The translations under genes were made by a program, and so were the position numbers. Shown piece after piece: positions 44,235 to 52,118 of a stretch of DNA of 63,579 nt (position 1 is its first letter; every line of letters starts with the position of its first letter). Source of the stretch: Bernardetia sp. (GTDB taxonomy: Bacteria; Bacteroidota; Bacteroidia; Cytophagales; Bernardetiaceae); the NCBI GenBank assembly GCA_020630575.1, contig JAHDBD010000026.1, positions 1-63,579 on the forward strand, given 5' to 3'. The notes beneath the pieces are model-generated. The model was given only the letters and a program-made list of their open reading frames with translations, made no database searches and was not told where the DNA came from.

Positions 44235-44933
44235 TTATATTGGACTATGAACTATAGCATCAAAGTCGACTCCTCGGGCTGAGACTCCTCTTACAAATTT
44301 TGCATCACTTGTAATAGTAGGCATACCCATTTGATCGCCTGTACCAAATATTATTTTGTCACTTTCTCCTACTTTTTTAGTTGTTGTTAATGCTGATGCC
44401 CTAGCAGATGGGTTATCAGGAACTACAGAAACATTATAATTGCTCATAAAGTTACTAACGTCTGACTGTTTATTATATCTTGATGCATAATCGTTAAGTT
44501 CATCAACTGCTGTTTGAGACATGAATAACTTTTTATTTGCTATTAAAGAATCTATCTCAGATGAACTTCCTTCTATTATAGCCCTAGCAGTACCCGTATC
44601 TACATTCAGATTAGAACAATCGCTCAATCCTAATGCATCCATTCTTGTATTAGTATCTTTTACATAAGAATACAAGTTTGGATTTCCTCCTAATAGTCTA
44701 ATCGGGTCTTGAGAGATATAAGTACCACTATTCCCATCATAGTAACGGAAACGATTGTACATCAAACCATTTAGTTCTGAATCTTCATACTGCCCTTGGT
44801 TTCTAAACGGAATAAAATCTTTATTTCCTTTGGATTGACTACGAATATTTCCAAAAATATCATATTCTACATCCCAAACTAAATTACCTACACCATTGTA
44901 GGCTGCAATGGGCTTTCCGATGTAGTCTGACAC
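44235..44933 (-). CDS. Displaced Rhs tip, PIN-domain RNase-like toxin (cassette 3)
   Basis: A class B Rhs core (DPIRL, then MDALGL) leads to a PIN-like tip. LNVDTGTARAIIEG gives the first acidic residue on strand 1, SQTAVDELNDYAS the helix Glu, and GESDKIIFGTGDQMGMPTIT with TSDAKFVRG the later acidic cluster. This is the D-E-D-D layout of VapC-type RNases. It ends VHSPI with no Cys. It should cut RNA in the target. Core continues upstream to about 45011 without a start. Confidence 0.65.
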   Translation of the reverse strand: MSDYIGKPIAAYNGVGNLVWDVEYDIFGNIRSQSKGNKDFIPFRNQGQYEDSELNGLMYNRFRYYDGNSGTYISQDPIRLLGGNPNLYSYVKDTNTRMDALGLSDCSNLNVDTGTARAIIEGSSSEIDSLIANKKLFMSQTAVDELNDYASRYNKQSDVSNFMSNYNVSVVPDNPSARASALTTTKKVGESDKIIFGTGDQMGMPTITSDAKFVRGVSARGVDFDAIVHSPI

Positions 44934-45016
44934 AATAGAAAAAGTATCATCTTTGGTTATTTTTGCAGAAGGAACAAAACTACCTTCATAAAAAATCCAA
45001 GTGATTAGATTTTATA

Positions 45017-45319
45017 TTATTCTAAAGATTCATTGTCATAATATGCAGATTCATTCAATTTCCCTCTTTTAGCTAGAAGTTTAAGATGTTTCATGTTTAT
45101 TATACCTTTCTGCAAAGTATTACTCAATACATCAATTTCTTCTAAAGTTAGTTTCCAAAAAAGATAAGAATCATCTTCACTTACTGTATCTTTTTTTATA
45201 TGTATTCTTGACTTAATTTCATAACTAGGAAAACTTGACCAAAATTCTACATATCCGAATTCATTTTGGTCAAGCTCTGATTTAAGTATATGAACTGAAT
45301 ATAAATCTTTTTTTTTCAT
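45017..45319 (-). CDS. Immunity protein of the ParB-like cassette (2)
   Basis: The 100-residue soluble protein (YSVHILKSELDQNEFGYVEF; WKLTLEEIDVLSNTLQKGII) is of no recognised family. Its start overlaps the toxin's stop at 45319, indicating translational coupling. Confidence 0.55.
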   Translation of the reverse strand: MKKKDLYSVHILKSELDQNEFGYVEFWSSFPSYEIKSRIHIKKDTVSEDDSYLFWKLTLEEIDVLSNTLQKGIINMKHLKLLAKRGKLNESAYYDNESLE

Positions 45320-45933
45320 TATTTTCTACATCTAACAGTTGGTTGCTCATCTAAATCTAATAGACCACCTCCATAAGCATCTACAAGTTTTTTATATTGA
45401 TTTAGACCTTCTGGTCCCTTAAAGTTAACTTTTACCTCTGTCAAGCCAGCTTCCTGAGCCACATACAAAGTTCTATTGTTTAAAGTTGCCCAAATCTCTC
45501 CATCATTCAACTCAAGCACATTAAGTGTAAGTCCATCAGGAAGATGTCCCAATTTTTTTGTTTCTTCTATGGCATCCCATATAGTCTTATCTTTCCACTT
45601 ACCATCTCTAAATACTTCATCTATTGAAGTTTGGGTAAACTGAATATCTCTAGGGTCTACTAATCCAAATACGTCAGTTCTTGAGTTTACATCTTTAACG
45701 TACTTATAAAACCTATTTCCACCAATTAATCCTATCGGATCTTGACTCACATAAGTACCACTCTCAGGCGAATAATACCTAAAACGATTGTAATACAAAT
45801 CAATTTCTGCATCGTGATACTGACCTTGATATCTAAAGGGACAATCATTGATGTTACCTTTTGATAGATTACGGACTTTTCTATAAATATCTAAATCAGC
45901 TTGCCAAACTAGATTACCTACACTATTGTACAT
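45319..45933 (-). CDS. Displaced Rhs tip, ParB-like nuclease toxin (cassette 2)
   Basis: A class A Rhs core (DPIGL, TDVFGL) is joined to a tip of about 110 residues. RDIQFTQTSIDEVFRDGKWK, then LELNDGEIWATLNNRTLYVA and EAGLTEVKVNF, matches ParB/sulfiredoxin-like nuclease domains often found at the ends of Rhs proteins (R-x-I-x-F-x-Q-x-S-I and D/N-N-R-x-L). It ends TVRCRK. Core continues upstream to about 46033. Confidence 0.65.
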   Translation of the reverse strand: MYNSVGNLVWQADLDIYRKVRNLSKGNINDCPFRYQGQYHDAEIDLYYNRFRYYSPESGTYVSQDPIGLIGGNRFYKYVKDVNSRTDVFGLVDPRDIQFTQTSIDEVFRDGKWKDKTIWDAIEETKKLGHLPDGLTLNVLELNDGEIWATLNNRTLYVAQEAGLTEVKVNFKGPEGLNQYKKLVDAYGGGLLDLDEQPTVRCRK

Positions 45934-46043
45934 TAAACAAGGTGTACCTAAGTAGTCAGAAACAATACTGTACGTATCATCTTGAGTTATTTTAGCCGAA
46001 GGAACAAAATTTTCCTCGTCAAAAATCCAAGTGATTAGACAAA

Positions 46044-46493
46044 CTATAAAAGCATATCAAAATGCTTCTTCAATTTGTTCATTAAATCCTCTTCATTTAC
46101 TCCAGCATTCAATAAATAGAAAATACAATAATCAAGAGAGTTAGTTCTCTCCTCCCTTTCATTAGGTTCATAATTTTCATAAGTTGATAGTGCTCCACTT
46201 ACTGCACGTAAAGCATTTCTCCTTTTCTCTGAAATATCCTTTTCAGAACTTCGTTTCAATCCTATTAATAGCCTTAAAGTTTCAAAAACCTCAAAAGCAC
46301 AATTTTTCTCTTCTAACCAATATTTTTTTCCTTGAGTTATGATTAGTTTTTCATACGAATTTACCAGTTCTTCATCCAATAATTCAATACAATCAATTAG
46401 ACATAATTGTATTTTAGCGAAGAATTTTTTGGTGTCATTATCTTTATGAATCAAACATATCTCATTGAGCAAGTTTTCAATAGTATTTTTCAT
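46044..46493 (-). CDS. Immunity protein for the deaminase tip, allele 2 (cassette 1)
   Basis: This 149-residue protein is a paralogue of 35195-35644. The C-terminal about 37 residues and the segment KIQLCLIDCIELLDEELV are identical, and the remainder has many substitutions. It lies 14 bases after the deaminase tip at 46508. Two immunity alleles beside nearly identical toxins suggest either different specificity or an incomplete gene conversion. Confidence 0.65.
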   Translation of the reverse strand: MKNTIENLLNEICLIHKDNDTKKFFAKIQLCLIDCIELLDEELVNSYEKLIITQGKKYWLEEKNCAFEVFETLRLLIGLKRSSEKDISEKRRNALRAVSGALSTYENYEPNEREERTNSLDYCIFYLLNAGVNEEDLMNKLKKHFDMLL

Positions 46494-46507
46494 ATTTAAT
46501 TTTTAAA

Positions 46508-47443
46508 TTAACATCCTACTTCATCTATTCCAAGTTTATCCATGACACCTTTACAACAATCACAAGCTGGCTTTATTTCTCCTGTATTCGACACTACAGC
46601 GTTCATTTTAGAACCTTTCAAATCCTCTAATGATAAGCCTGAATCTAAAGCCTTTCTGATGGCTCTGATTTCACCACAATGTCCATGAAAGGGTTCAAAC
46701 TTACCTTGGTCAAAAAGCTCAGTTTTAACTGATTCAACAATATCTTTCAAAGGACCTTCAAGTGTCGCTTTCCTACTTTTAGCAACAAATTCATCTCCCC
46801 CAGAAGTAATTAAAGTAGAGGTTACACTTCCTGCTAAGCCTAATGGATCGACTTTAAAATTTGTTTTAGCTACATAACTATAAAAATTAGGCATTGCACC
46901 TTCTAACCCAATCGGATCTTGACTCACATAAATACCACTCTCAGGCGAATAATACCTAAAACGATTGTAATAAAGCTCTACTTCTGTGTCGTGGTATTGC
47001 CCTTGATATCTAAATGGACAATCATTAAAGTTTCCTTTGGATAAAGTACGGACTTTTCCATAAATATCTAAATCAGCTTGCCAAACTAGATTACCTACAC
47101 TATTGTACATTAAACAAGGAGTACCTAAATAATCTGACACAATAGAAAAAGTATCATCTTTGGTTATTTTAGCAGAAGGAACAAAACTACCTTCATCAAA
47201 AATCCACGTAATTAGGTTTTCAGTTGATTCTTCTTTGTCTAAAAATAGCTCTCCTAGTTCATTGGCTACTATTTGAGGTCTGTCTGAAAGATTGTATTTC
47301 CATTCATGCAAAGGAACATTTCCATCCCAAACAAAACGAGTAATTTCTTTAGTCGCTTCGTTGATTTTGGCTGTTCGTCTGCCTAAAGCATCGTATTCAA
47401 AATGGATTTCTGTTCCGTCTGGGCGTTTGACACTTTCAAGCAT
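46508..47443 (-). CDS. Displaced Rhs tip, YwqJ-type deaminase, copy 2 (cassette 1)
   Basis: This is near-identical to 35657-36592. His253, His255 and Glu258 lie in FHGHCGEIRAI, and Cys294 and Cys297 in PACDCCKGVMDKLG; it ends DEVGC. The Rhs core is class A, unlike the class B core of the full-length gene just upstream. The frame is open to about 47494 (FYNWQGNG) but has no Rhs start. It is the displaced tip nearest to the expressed gene. Confidence 0.78.
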   Translation of the reverse strand: MLESVKRPDGTEIHFEYDALGRRTAKINEATKEITRFVWDGNVPLHEWKYNLSDRPQIVANELGELFLDKEESTENLITWIFDEGSFVPSAKITKDDTFSIVSDYLGTPCLMYNSVGNLVWQADLDIYGKVRTLSKGNFNDCPFRYQGQYHDTEVELYYNRFRYYSPESGIYVSQDPIGLEGAMPNFYSYVAKTNFKVDPLGLAGSVTSTLITSGGDEFVAKSRKATLEGPLKDIVESVKTELFDQGKFEPFHGHCGEIRAIRKALDSGLSLEDLKGSKMNAVVSNTGEIKPACDCCKGVMDKLGIDEVGC

Positions 47444-47506
47444 TCCATTGCCTTGCCAGTTATAGAACCAGTCGCCATGTTTCCATTTTGGAGTAAATAA
47501 CTTTAA

Positions 47507-47827
47507 CTACCCAATTTCATCTATTTTATATGGAAATAGTATATCGTTAACATACTCCAATTTTCTATCTTGACTCATGTTTATATAAAATTGCTCTTTT
47601 CTTAATTTATTTAAGACGTTTTCTTTAAAATCATTATCTATGTTTTTGAATCTATCAGTCTGATGTACATTAAATTCATCCACTAGCATTATCTTTTTTA
47701 ATATTGAATTAACTAATTTACTTCCAGAAAACAAGGAGGCTTCTTCATCTTCACATTCAAACTTTATAAAGTAAATAAGTTTCTTTAAAACTTGTATTTC
47801 TTCTTGATTTATATTTAGATTTTTCAT
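47507..47827 (-). CDS. Immunity protein for the tip of the full-length Rhs
   Basis: The 106-residue, soluble, helical and acidic protein (IYFIKFECEDEEASLFSGSK; FKENVLNKLRKEQFYINMSQ) starts four bases after the stop of the full-length rhs gene. No family is recognised. By position it protects against the ART-HYD1-like tip. Confidence 0.6.
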   Translation of the reverse strand: MKNLNINQEEIQVLKKLIYFIKFECEDEEASLFSGSKLVNSILKKIMLVDEFNVHQTDRFKNIDNDFKENVLNKLRKEQFYINMSQDRKLEYVNDILFPYKIDEIG

Positions 47828-47831
47828 AAAA

Positions 47832-50800
47832 TTATTTGTTACATTTAACTCTTGACTCTAATTGAGAGTGTGTGAGCTTCAATCTCTCTTCATACGATAA
47901 TTTTTCAGATGATGCATATGGGTTAGTACCAGAATATAAGATTTCACTAATTTTAAAATCTCCTTTATGGATATATTCGAAAATATCTGAACTTAATACA
48001 GTATTTGCTTTTTGAGTTTCAGTTACTTTAAATATAATCGCATAATCCCCTTTACCTACATATTTTGTATTGCCTAAAAAAATATTTGTTTCAACATCTT
48101 TAGGTGTAAAGAGAATATCTGTTAAATAAGTTTTTCCTTTAGAGTTACTTCTAATTACTCCCTCACTTAGGATCTTATCTAAACCTGCTTTATCAGTATA
48201 ATGTATTAATACATCAGGTATAACTGTACTTAAACCAAAGACATCTACAGATGAATTACTATCTTTAGTATATGCATAGAAGTTTGGATTACTGCCTCTT
48301 AGCTTTATAGGATCTTGACTGATATAAGTACCACTATTTCCATCATAATAACGGAAACGATTGTACATCAACCCATTTAGTTCTGAATCCTCGTATTGCC
48401 CTTGATTTCTAAAAGGAATAAAATCTTTATCGCCCTTACTTTGAGAACGAATATTTCCAAAAATATCATATTCTACATCCCAAACTAGATTACCTACACC
48501 ATTGTAGGCTGCAATAGGTTTTCCGATGTAGTCATACACAATAGAAAAAGTATCATCCTTAGTAATCTTAGCAGAAGGAACAAAACTACCTTCATCAAAA
48601 ATCCAAGTAATGAGATTTTCTCTTGGTTCAGATTTATCTAAGGACAACTCACCTAACTCATTGGCAACTATTTGAGGTCTGTCAGAAAGATTGTATTTCC
48701 ACTCGTGCAAAGGTACGTTTCCATCCCAAACAAAACGAGTAATTTCTTTAGTTGCTTCGTTTATTTTGGCTGTTCGTCTGCCTAAAGCATCGTACTCAAA
48801 ACGGATTTCTGTTCCGTCTGGTCGTTTGACACTTTCAAGCATTCCATTGCCTTGCCAGTTATAGAACCAGTCCCCATGTTTCCATTTTGGAGAAACAACT
48901 ACTTTTGTTTGAGCAGCTATATAATCAGCTTTGCTAGGTTTATTTTCTTCTACCCAAAAACGAGAAGGAGAAAGAATATTTTTCATTTCTTTTTCTAGTG
49001 GAATAACTTCTTTTGTCTTTCTAACTAGATTTCCCTCTTCATCATACTGAAAATACCAGTCTTTGTCTTTTAAGAGTTTGCCTCCTTTTCCATAGACTTG
49101 TTCGCTCTTGGTCTTTTCTTTGTACAAATTACCTACTTCATCAGGTAATTTATAGTCATAACTACCATTTTCGTATTTAGCAGAAGCTAAGTTTCCAAAA
49201 GCATCATAAGCATATTCTACTTTGCCTTGACTTATGGCGTTAATAGTTTCTTTTAGTCGGTGGTTAGCATCCCACGTATAATTGTAGTTTCTATTGTCGT
49301 GAAAACCTCGTTTTACTTTATGTGAAATTGGTCTTCCTGCTTCATCATACGCAAAACTAGAGGTTATCCCTCCTGTCAAAGAACGTTCTATTTCTTGTCC
49401 TAAAGCGTTGTGTTTGAGTTTGGCTTCCCAGTTTTTTGTTTCTTCGCTTTCTTCTTGCTCTAAACTCGCTTTGGTGTGAATGCGCCTGCCTAGATTGTCA
49501 TAACTGTTTTCTATAGCTGCTCCTAAGGAAGAAGTGATTTTGGTGCGCTGACCGTTTTTATTGTAGGTACTCAACACTTCATAGCCTTCGTCTTCTACTA
49601 AACCTGTACTTTGAGTTTCTTTCGAAACCCTGCCCATACTGTCACGCTCTATAAAAATAGCGTTCTTTTCTGTTCGGGCTTCTACTACCTGTCCGTTTTT
49701 GTTGTACGAAAAACTCTCAAAACTACCGTCGTAGTGTTCTACTCGGCTTATTTTTCCAACTGAATCGTATTCGTATTCCGACCACCTTTTAGCTGGACGG
49801 TTTACCTTAATTACTTTGCCTACATTATCTCTTTTATAGCGACGTGTAAGTCCATCAAAGCCTTTTTCTTCTATAATATCGCCTTTGATATTCCTAGAAA
49901 ACGTATATTTTTCATTCTTCTCATTTTCAATACGGAGAAGTTGTTCCATTTTATCGTAATCAAAGAAAACTTTTTTGCCGTTTTCTTCTCGCATTTGCAA
50001 ACTTCCCAAAGGTGTATAAGCAAACTTTACATGATGATGTTTGTCTATTGCTTCAATGACTTCATCGTAGGCATTATAAACAAGTTTTGTTGTGTTATGA
50101 TCTGCTCCTGTAATGCGTGTTACTCGTCCTAAAGCATCATAATTAAAGATTTGATTCGATTGTTCACTTGCCTTTACTGCTCTTACTTGTCCTTTATCGT
50201 CATAACTCCACGTAGTAGTGTGTTTTTGTGCATCTTGAAAAGCAACTAAATTGTATTTATCATCATAGAAAAGTTTACTTTTTTGTCCGTTTTGGCGTAC
50301 TTCTACTAATAAATCATTCTCATCATACTCAAAAACAGTTACACTATTATTTGGCTCAATGATACTTTCCAACAAATGTGGTTTTTCTTCTACATACCCA
50401 AAAGTACGTTTGTTTCCTTCGGCATCGCTTGTTACAATCAAACGGTCTTGTTCGTCATACATGGATTGTTCTTGAGAGCCATCTGGATAAACAACACCTG
50501 TCATGTTTCCATTGCCATCGTAAGTAAAGCCTGTTAGGTTTCCTTCTGCATCTATCTGACGATAGATTTCCATAAATTCGGTATATTCTGTAAACTCACT
50601 ATTTCCTAGTGGGTCTTTTACTTGGGTTACCAACCCTTCAGACGTATAATAATAGGTCGTAACTGCTCCGTTAGCATCAGTCATCAAGTTATAACCTTCT
50701 TCTGTGTGGTATTCTAACCATCCTTCTTGATAACCTCCATCGCCCCACGTATGAATACATTTAGCTGTTTCATCTTTAGCATCATACTCCCAGTAAAAAG

Positions 50801-52103
50801 CCTGTCCATTACGGTCTGTTTTCTTGACCATCAAATGATCGTCATGCTCCATAACCGTTGCTTGTCCCAAAGCGTCAATGATATGAGTCATATTGCCCTT
50901 AGCATCATACTTATAACCGATTAGTGTTTGATGAATAGCTTCAGTTTCTAATTTTATTTCTACAATGCGACCTGCTCCATCTGTTTCTACTAAAAGTTCT
51001 CTACCTACACTATCCGTAATTCCCATCAATCTATCTCCATTGACGTGCAATTTAATTCCTTTTTGAGCAGGGTTTTCGATAGCTGTCATACGGTATTTGT
51101 TGTAACCATTGTAACTTTCAAACTTATAAGTAAGGGAAGTAGCGTGTTCAAAGGCTTCATAATTTCCTTTACCTGTGCGTTTTAATGTTATTTTTTCTTG
51201 ACGCAAATAGAATTCTTCGCCATAATCTAGCATCGGAAAAGCCACTACTCTTCCATCTTGCATACGCAATCCAACAGCTTGTTCTTCTTTATAGACTTCT
51301 ACACAACGATCTAAAACGGAATGTACACCATGCCCAAGCCAACCTTCATACGCTGAATCCGAATACCAAGAGCGTTTCCAGTCAATAGGAACTAGACCTG
51401 GTAGATTAAAATCTGTTCCATCATAAATTACTGCTCCTGTAATTAGATTGACAGGTTCTAATCCTTTTTTACAAAGAAAATCACTCAGTTTATTAGGTCC
51501 TATAGCCTTTTTTAGTGATTTATTAAACTTTTTAGCTGCTTTTTTTCCTACCCATTTTCCAAACTTTCCTAGACAGCCAAGCCCAAATCCCATAGCTAAT
51601 CCCATTAATGCCCCCATGATATCAGGGGCATAAGGTGCACCTACTATTACAGGAGAGCCTGTTGGAATAGGTAAAGAGAATGAGGTAGGTGCAAAAAGTG
51701 TCGGAACAACTTTCCAAAATTTCTTTTTTCCTGGAGAAAGTGATAAAGGAATACCAATATCATTACAACTCATTACCATGTAGCCTTTTGGACTTAGTTT
51801 AGTCCCATCTGCCGAAACCGTTGTACTAGCAAAGAAGTTTACACTCTCGTGTCCAATAATGGGAGCCATCGCCCAAGGTGGAGTAAAGAGAGGAATATGC
51901 ATATAAGTAACTAACATTCCAGCTGTATCAGAAACTCCTCTAGGTATTTTATTTACATAAACAGTTGCTCCAATAAAAGGAATATAGTCCATCGGATCCA
52001 TTACCATGCCTATAAAGGGATGAAAAGGATTAAAAGGAGGAAGTGTTGTAAAATGGGTATCAATACCCACTATTGGAGTTAAATGATTATTTACTGGTAA
52101 CAT
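47832..52103 (-). CDS. rhs: Full-length T6SS Rhs effector with ART-HYD1-like tip
   Basis: This is a 1,423-residue protein. The N-terminal about 160 residues are PAAR-like (GATVYVNKIPRGVSDTAGML; SPVIVGAPYAPDIMGALMGL), then a short hydrophobic/basic stretch (165-205). A DUF6531-like start (EPVNLITGAVIYDGTDFNLP) and some 20 YD/Rhs repeats form the cocoon. The core closes with class B sequence and DPIKL/VDVFGL. The toxin from about 1291 has HYTD at 1301-1304, GKTYLTDILFT and YAIIFKV, as in HYD1-type ADP-ribosyltransferases, and ends RVKCNK. The PAAR-like tip should sit on VgrG. It is the only complete rhs in the window and presumably the expressed acceptor of tips. Confidence 0.88.
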   Translation of the reverse strand: MLPVNNHLTPIVGIDTHFTTLPPFNPFHPFIGMVMDPMDYIPFIGATVYVNKIPRGVSDTAGMLVTYMHIPLFTPPWAMAPIIGHESVNFFASTTVSADGTKLSPKGYMVMSCNDIGIPLSLSPGKKKFWKVVPTLFAPTSFSLPIPTGSPVIVGAPYAPDIMGALMGLAMGFGLGCLGKFGKWVGKKAAKKFNKSLKKAIGPNKLSDFLCKKGLEPVNLITGAVIYDGTDFNLPGLVPIDWKRSWYSDSAYEGWLGHGVHSVLDRCVEVYKEEQAVGLRMQDGRVVAFPMLDYGEEFYLRQEKITLKRTGKGNYEAFEHATSLTYKFESYNGYNKYRMTAIENPAQKGIKLHVNGDRLMGITDSVGRELLVETDGAGRIVEIKLETEAIHQTLIGYKYDAKGNMTHIIDALGQATVMEHDDHLMVKKTDRNGQAFYWEYDAKDETAKCIHTWGDGGYQEGWLEYHTEEGYNLMTDANGAVTTYYYTSEGLVTQVKDPLGNSEFTEYTEFMEIYRQIDAEGNLTGFTYDGNGNMTGVVYPDGSQEQSMYDEQDRLIVTSDAEGNKRTFGYVEEKPHLLESIIEPNNSVTVFEYDENDLLVEVRQNGQKSKLFYDDKYNLVAFQDAQKHTTTWSYDDKGQVRAVKASEQSNQIFNYDALGRVTRITGADHNTTKLVYNAYDEVIEAIDKHHHVKFAYTPLGSLQMREENGKKVFFDYDKMEQLLRIENEKNEKYTFSRNIKGDIIEEKGFDGLTRRYKRDNVGKVIKVNRPAKRWSEYEYDSVGKISRVEHYDGSFESFSYNKNGQVVEARTEKNAIFIERDSMGRVSKETQSTGLVEDEGYEVLSTYNKNGQRTKITSSLGAAIENSYDNLGRRIHTKASLEQEESEETKNWEAKLKHNALGQEIERSLTGGITSSFAYDEAGRPISHKVKRGFHDNRNYNYTWDANHRLKETINAISQGKVEYAYDAFGNLASAKYENGSYDYKLPDEVGNLYKEKTKSEQVYGKGGKLLKDKDWYFQYDEEGNLVRKTKEVIPLEKEMKNILSPSRFWVEENKPSKADYIAAQTKVVVSPKWKHGDWFYNWQGNGMLESVKRPDGTEIRFEYDALGRRTAKINEATKEITRFVWDGNVPLHEWKYNLSDRPQIVANELGELSLDKSEPRENLITWIFDEGSFVPSAKITKDDTFSIVYDYIGKPIAAYNGVGNLVWDVEYDIFGNIRSQSKGDKDFIPFRNQGQYEDSELNGLMYNRFRYYDGNSGTYISQDPIKLRGSNPNFYAYTKDSNSSVDVFGLSTVIPDVLIHYTDKAGLDKILSEGVIRSNSKGKTYLTDILFTPKDVETNIFLGNTKYVGKGDYAIIFKVTETQKANTVLSSDIFEYIHKGDFKISEILYSGTNPYASSEKLSYEERLKLTHSQLESRVKCNK

Positions 52104-52118
52104 AAGTAATAAGGTTTT

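Larger units (their letters stand above)
29109..52103 (-). other. Rhs toxin locus with a silo of displaced toxin tips
   Basis: The region starts (minus strand) with a full-length rhs gene at 52103 and continues with about 14 cassettes. Each has a piece of Rhs core ending near the conserved DPxGL(18-20 residues)DPFGL junction, a different C-terminal toxin, and usually an immunity gene a few bases on. Core pieces vary in length from about 100 to 1,050 bp and have no normal start. This is the structure expected for recombinational tip switching. Several cassettes are frameshifted or reduced to scraps, mostly far from the full-length gene. Confidence 0.9.
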
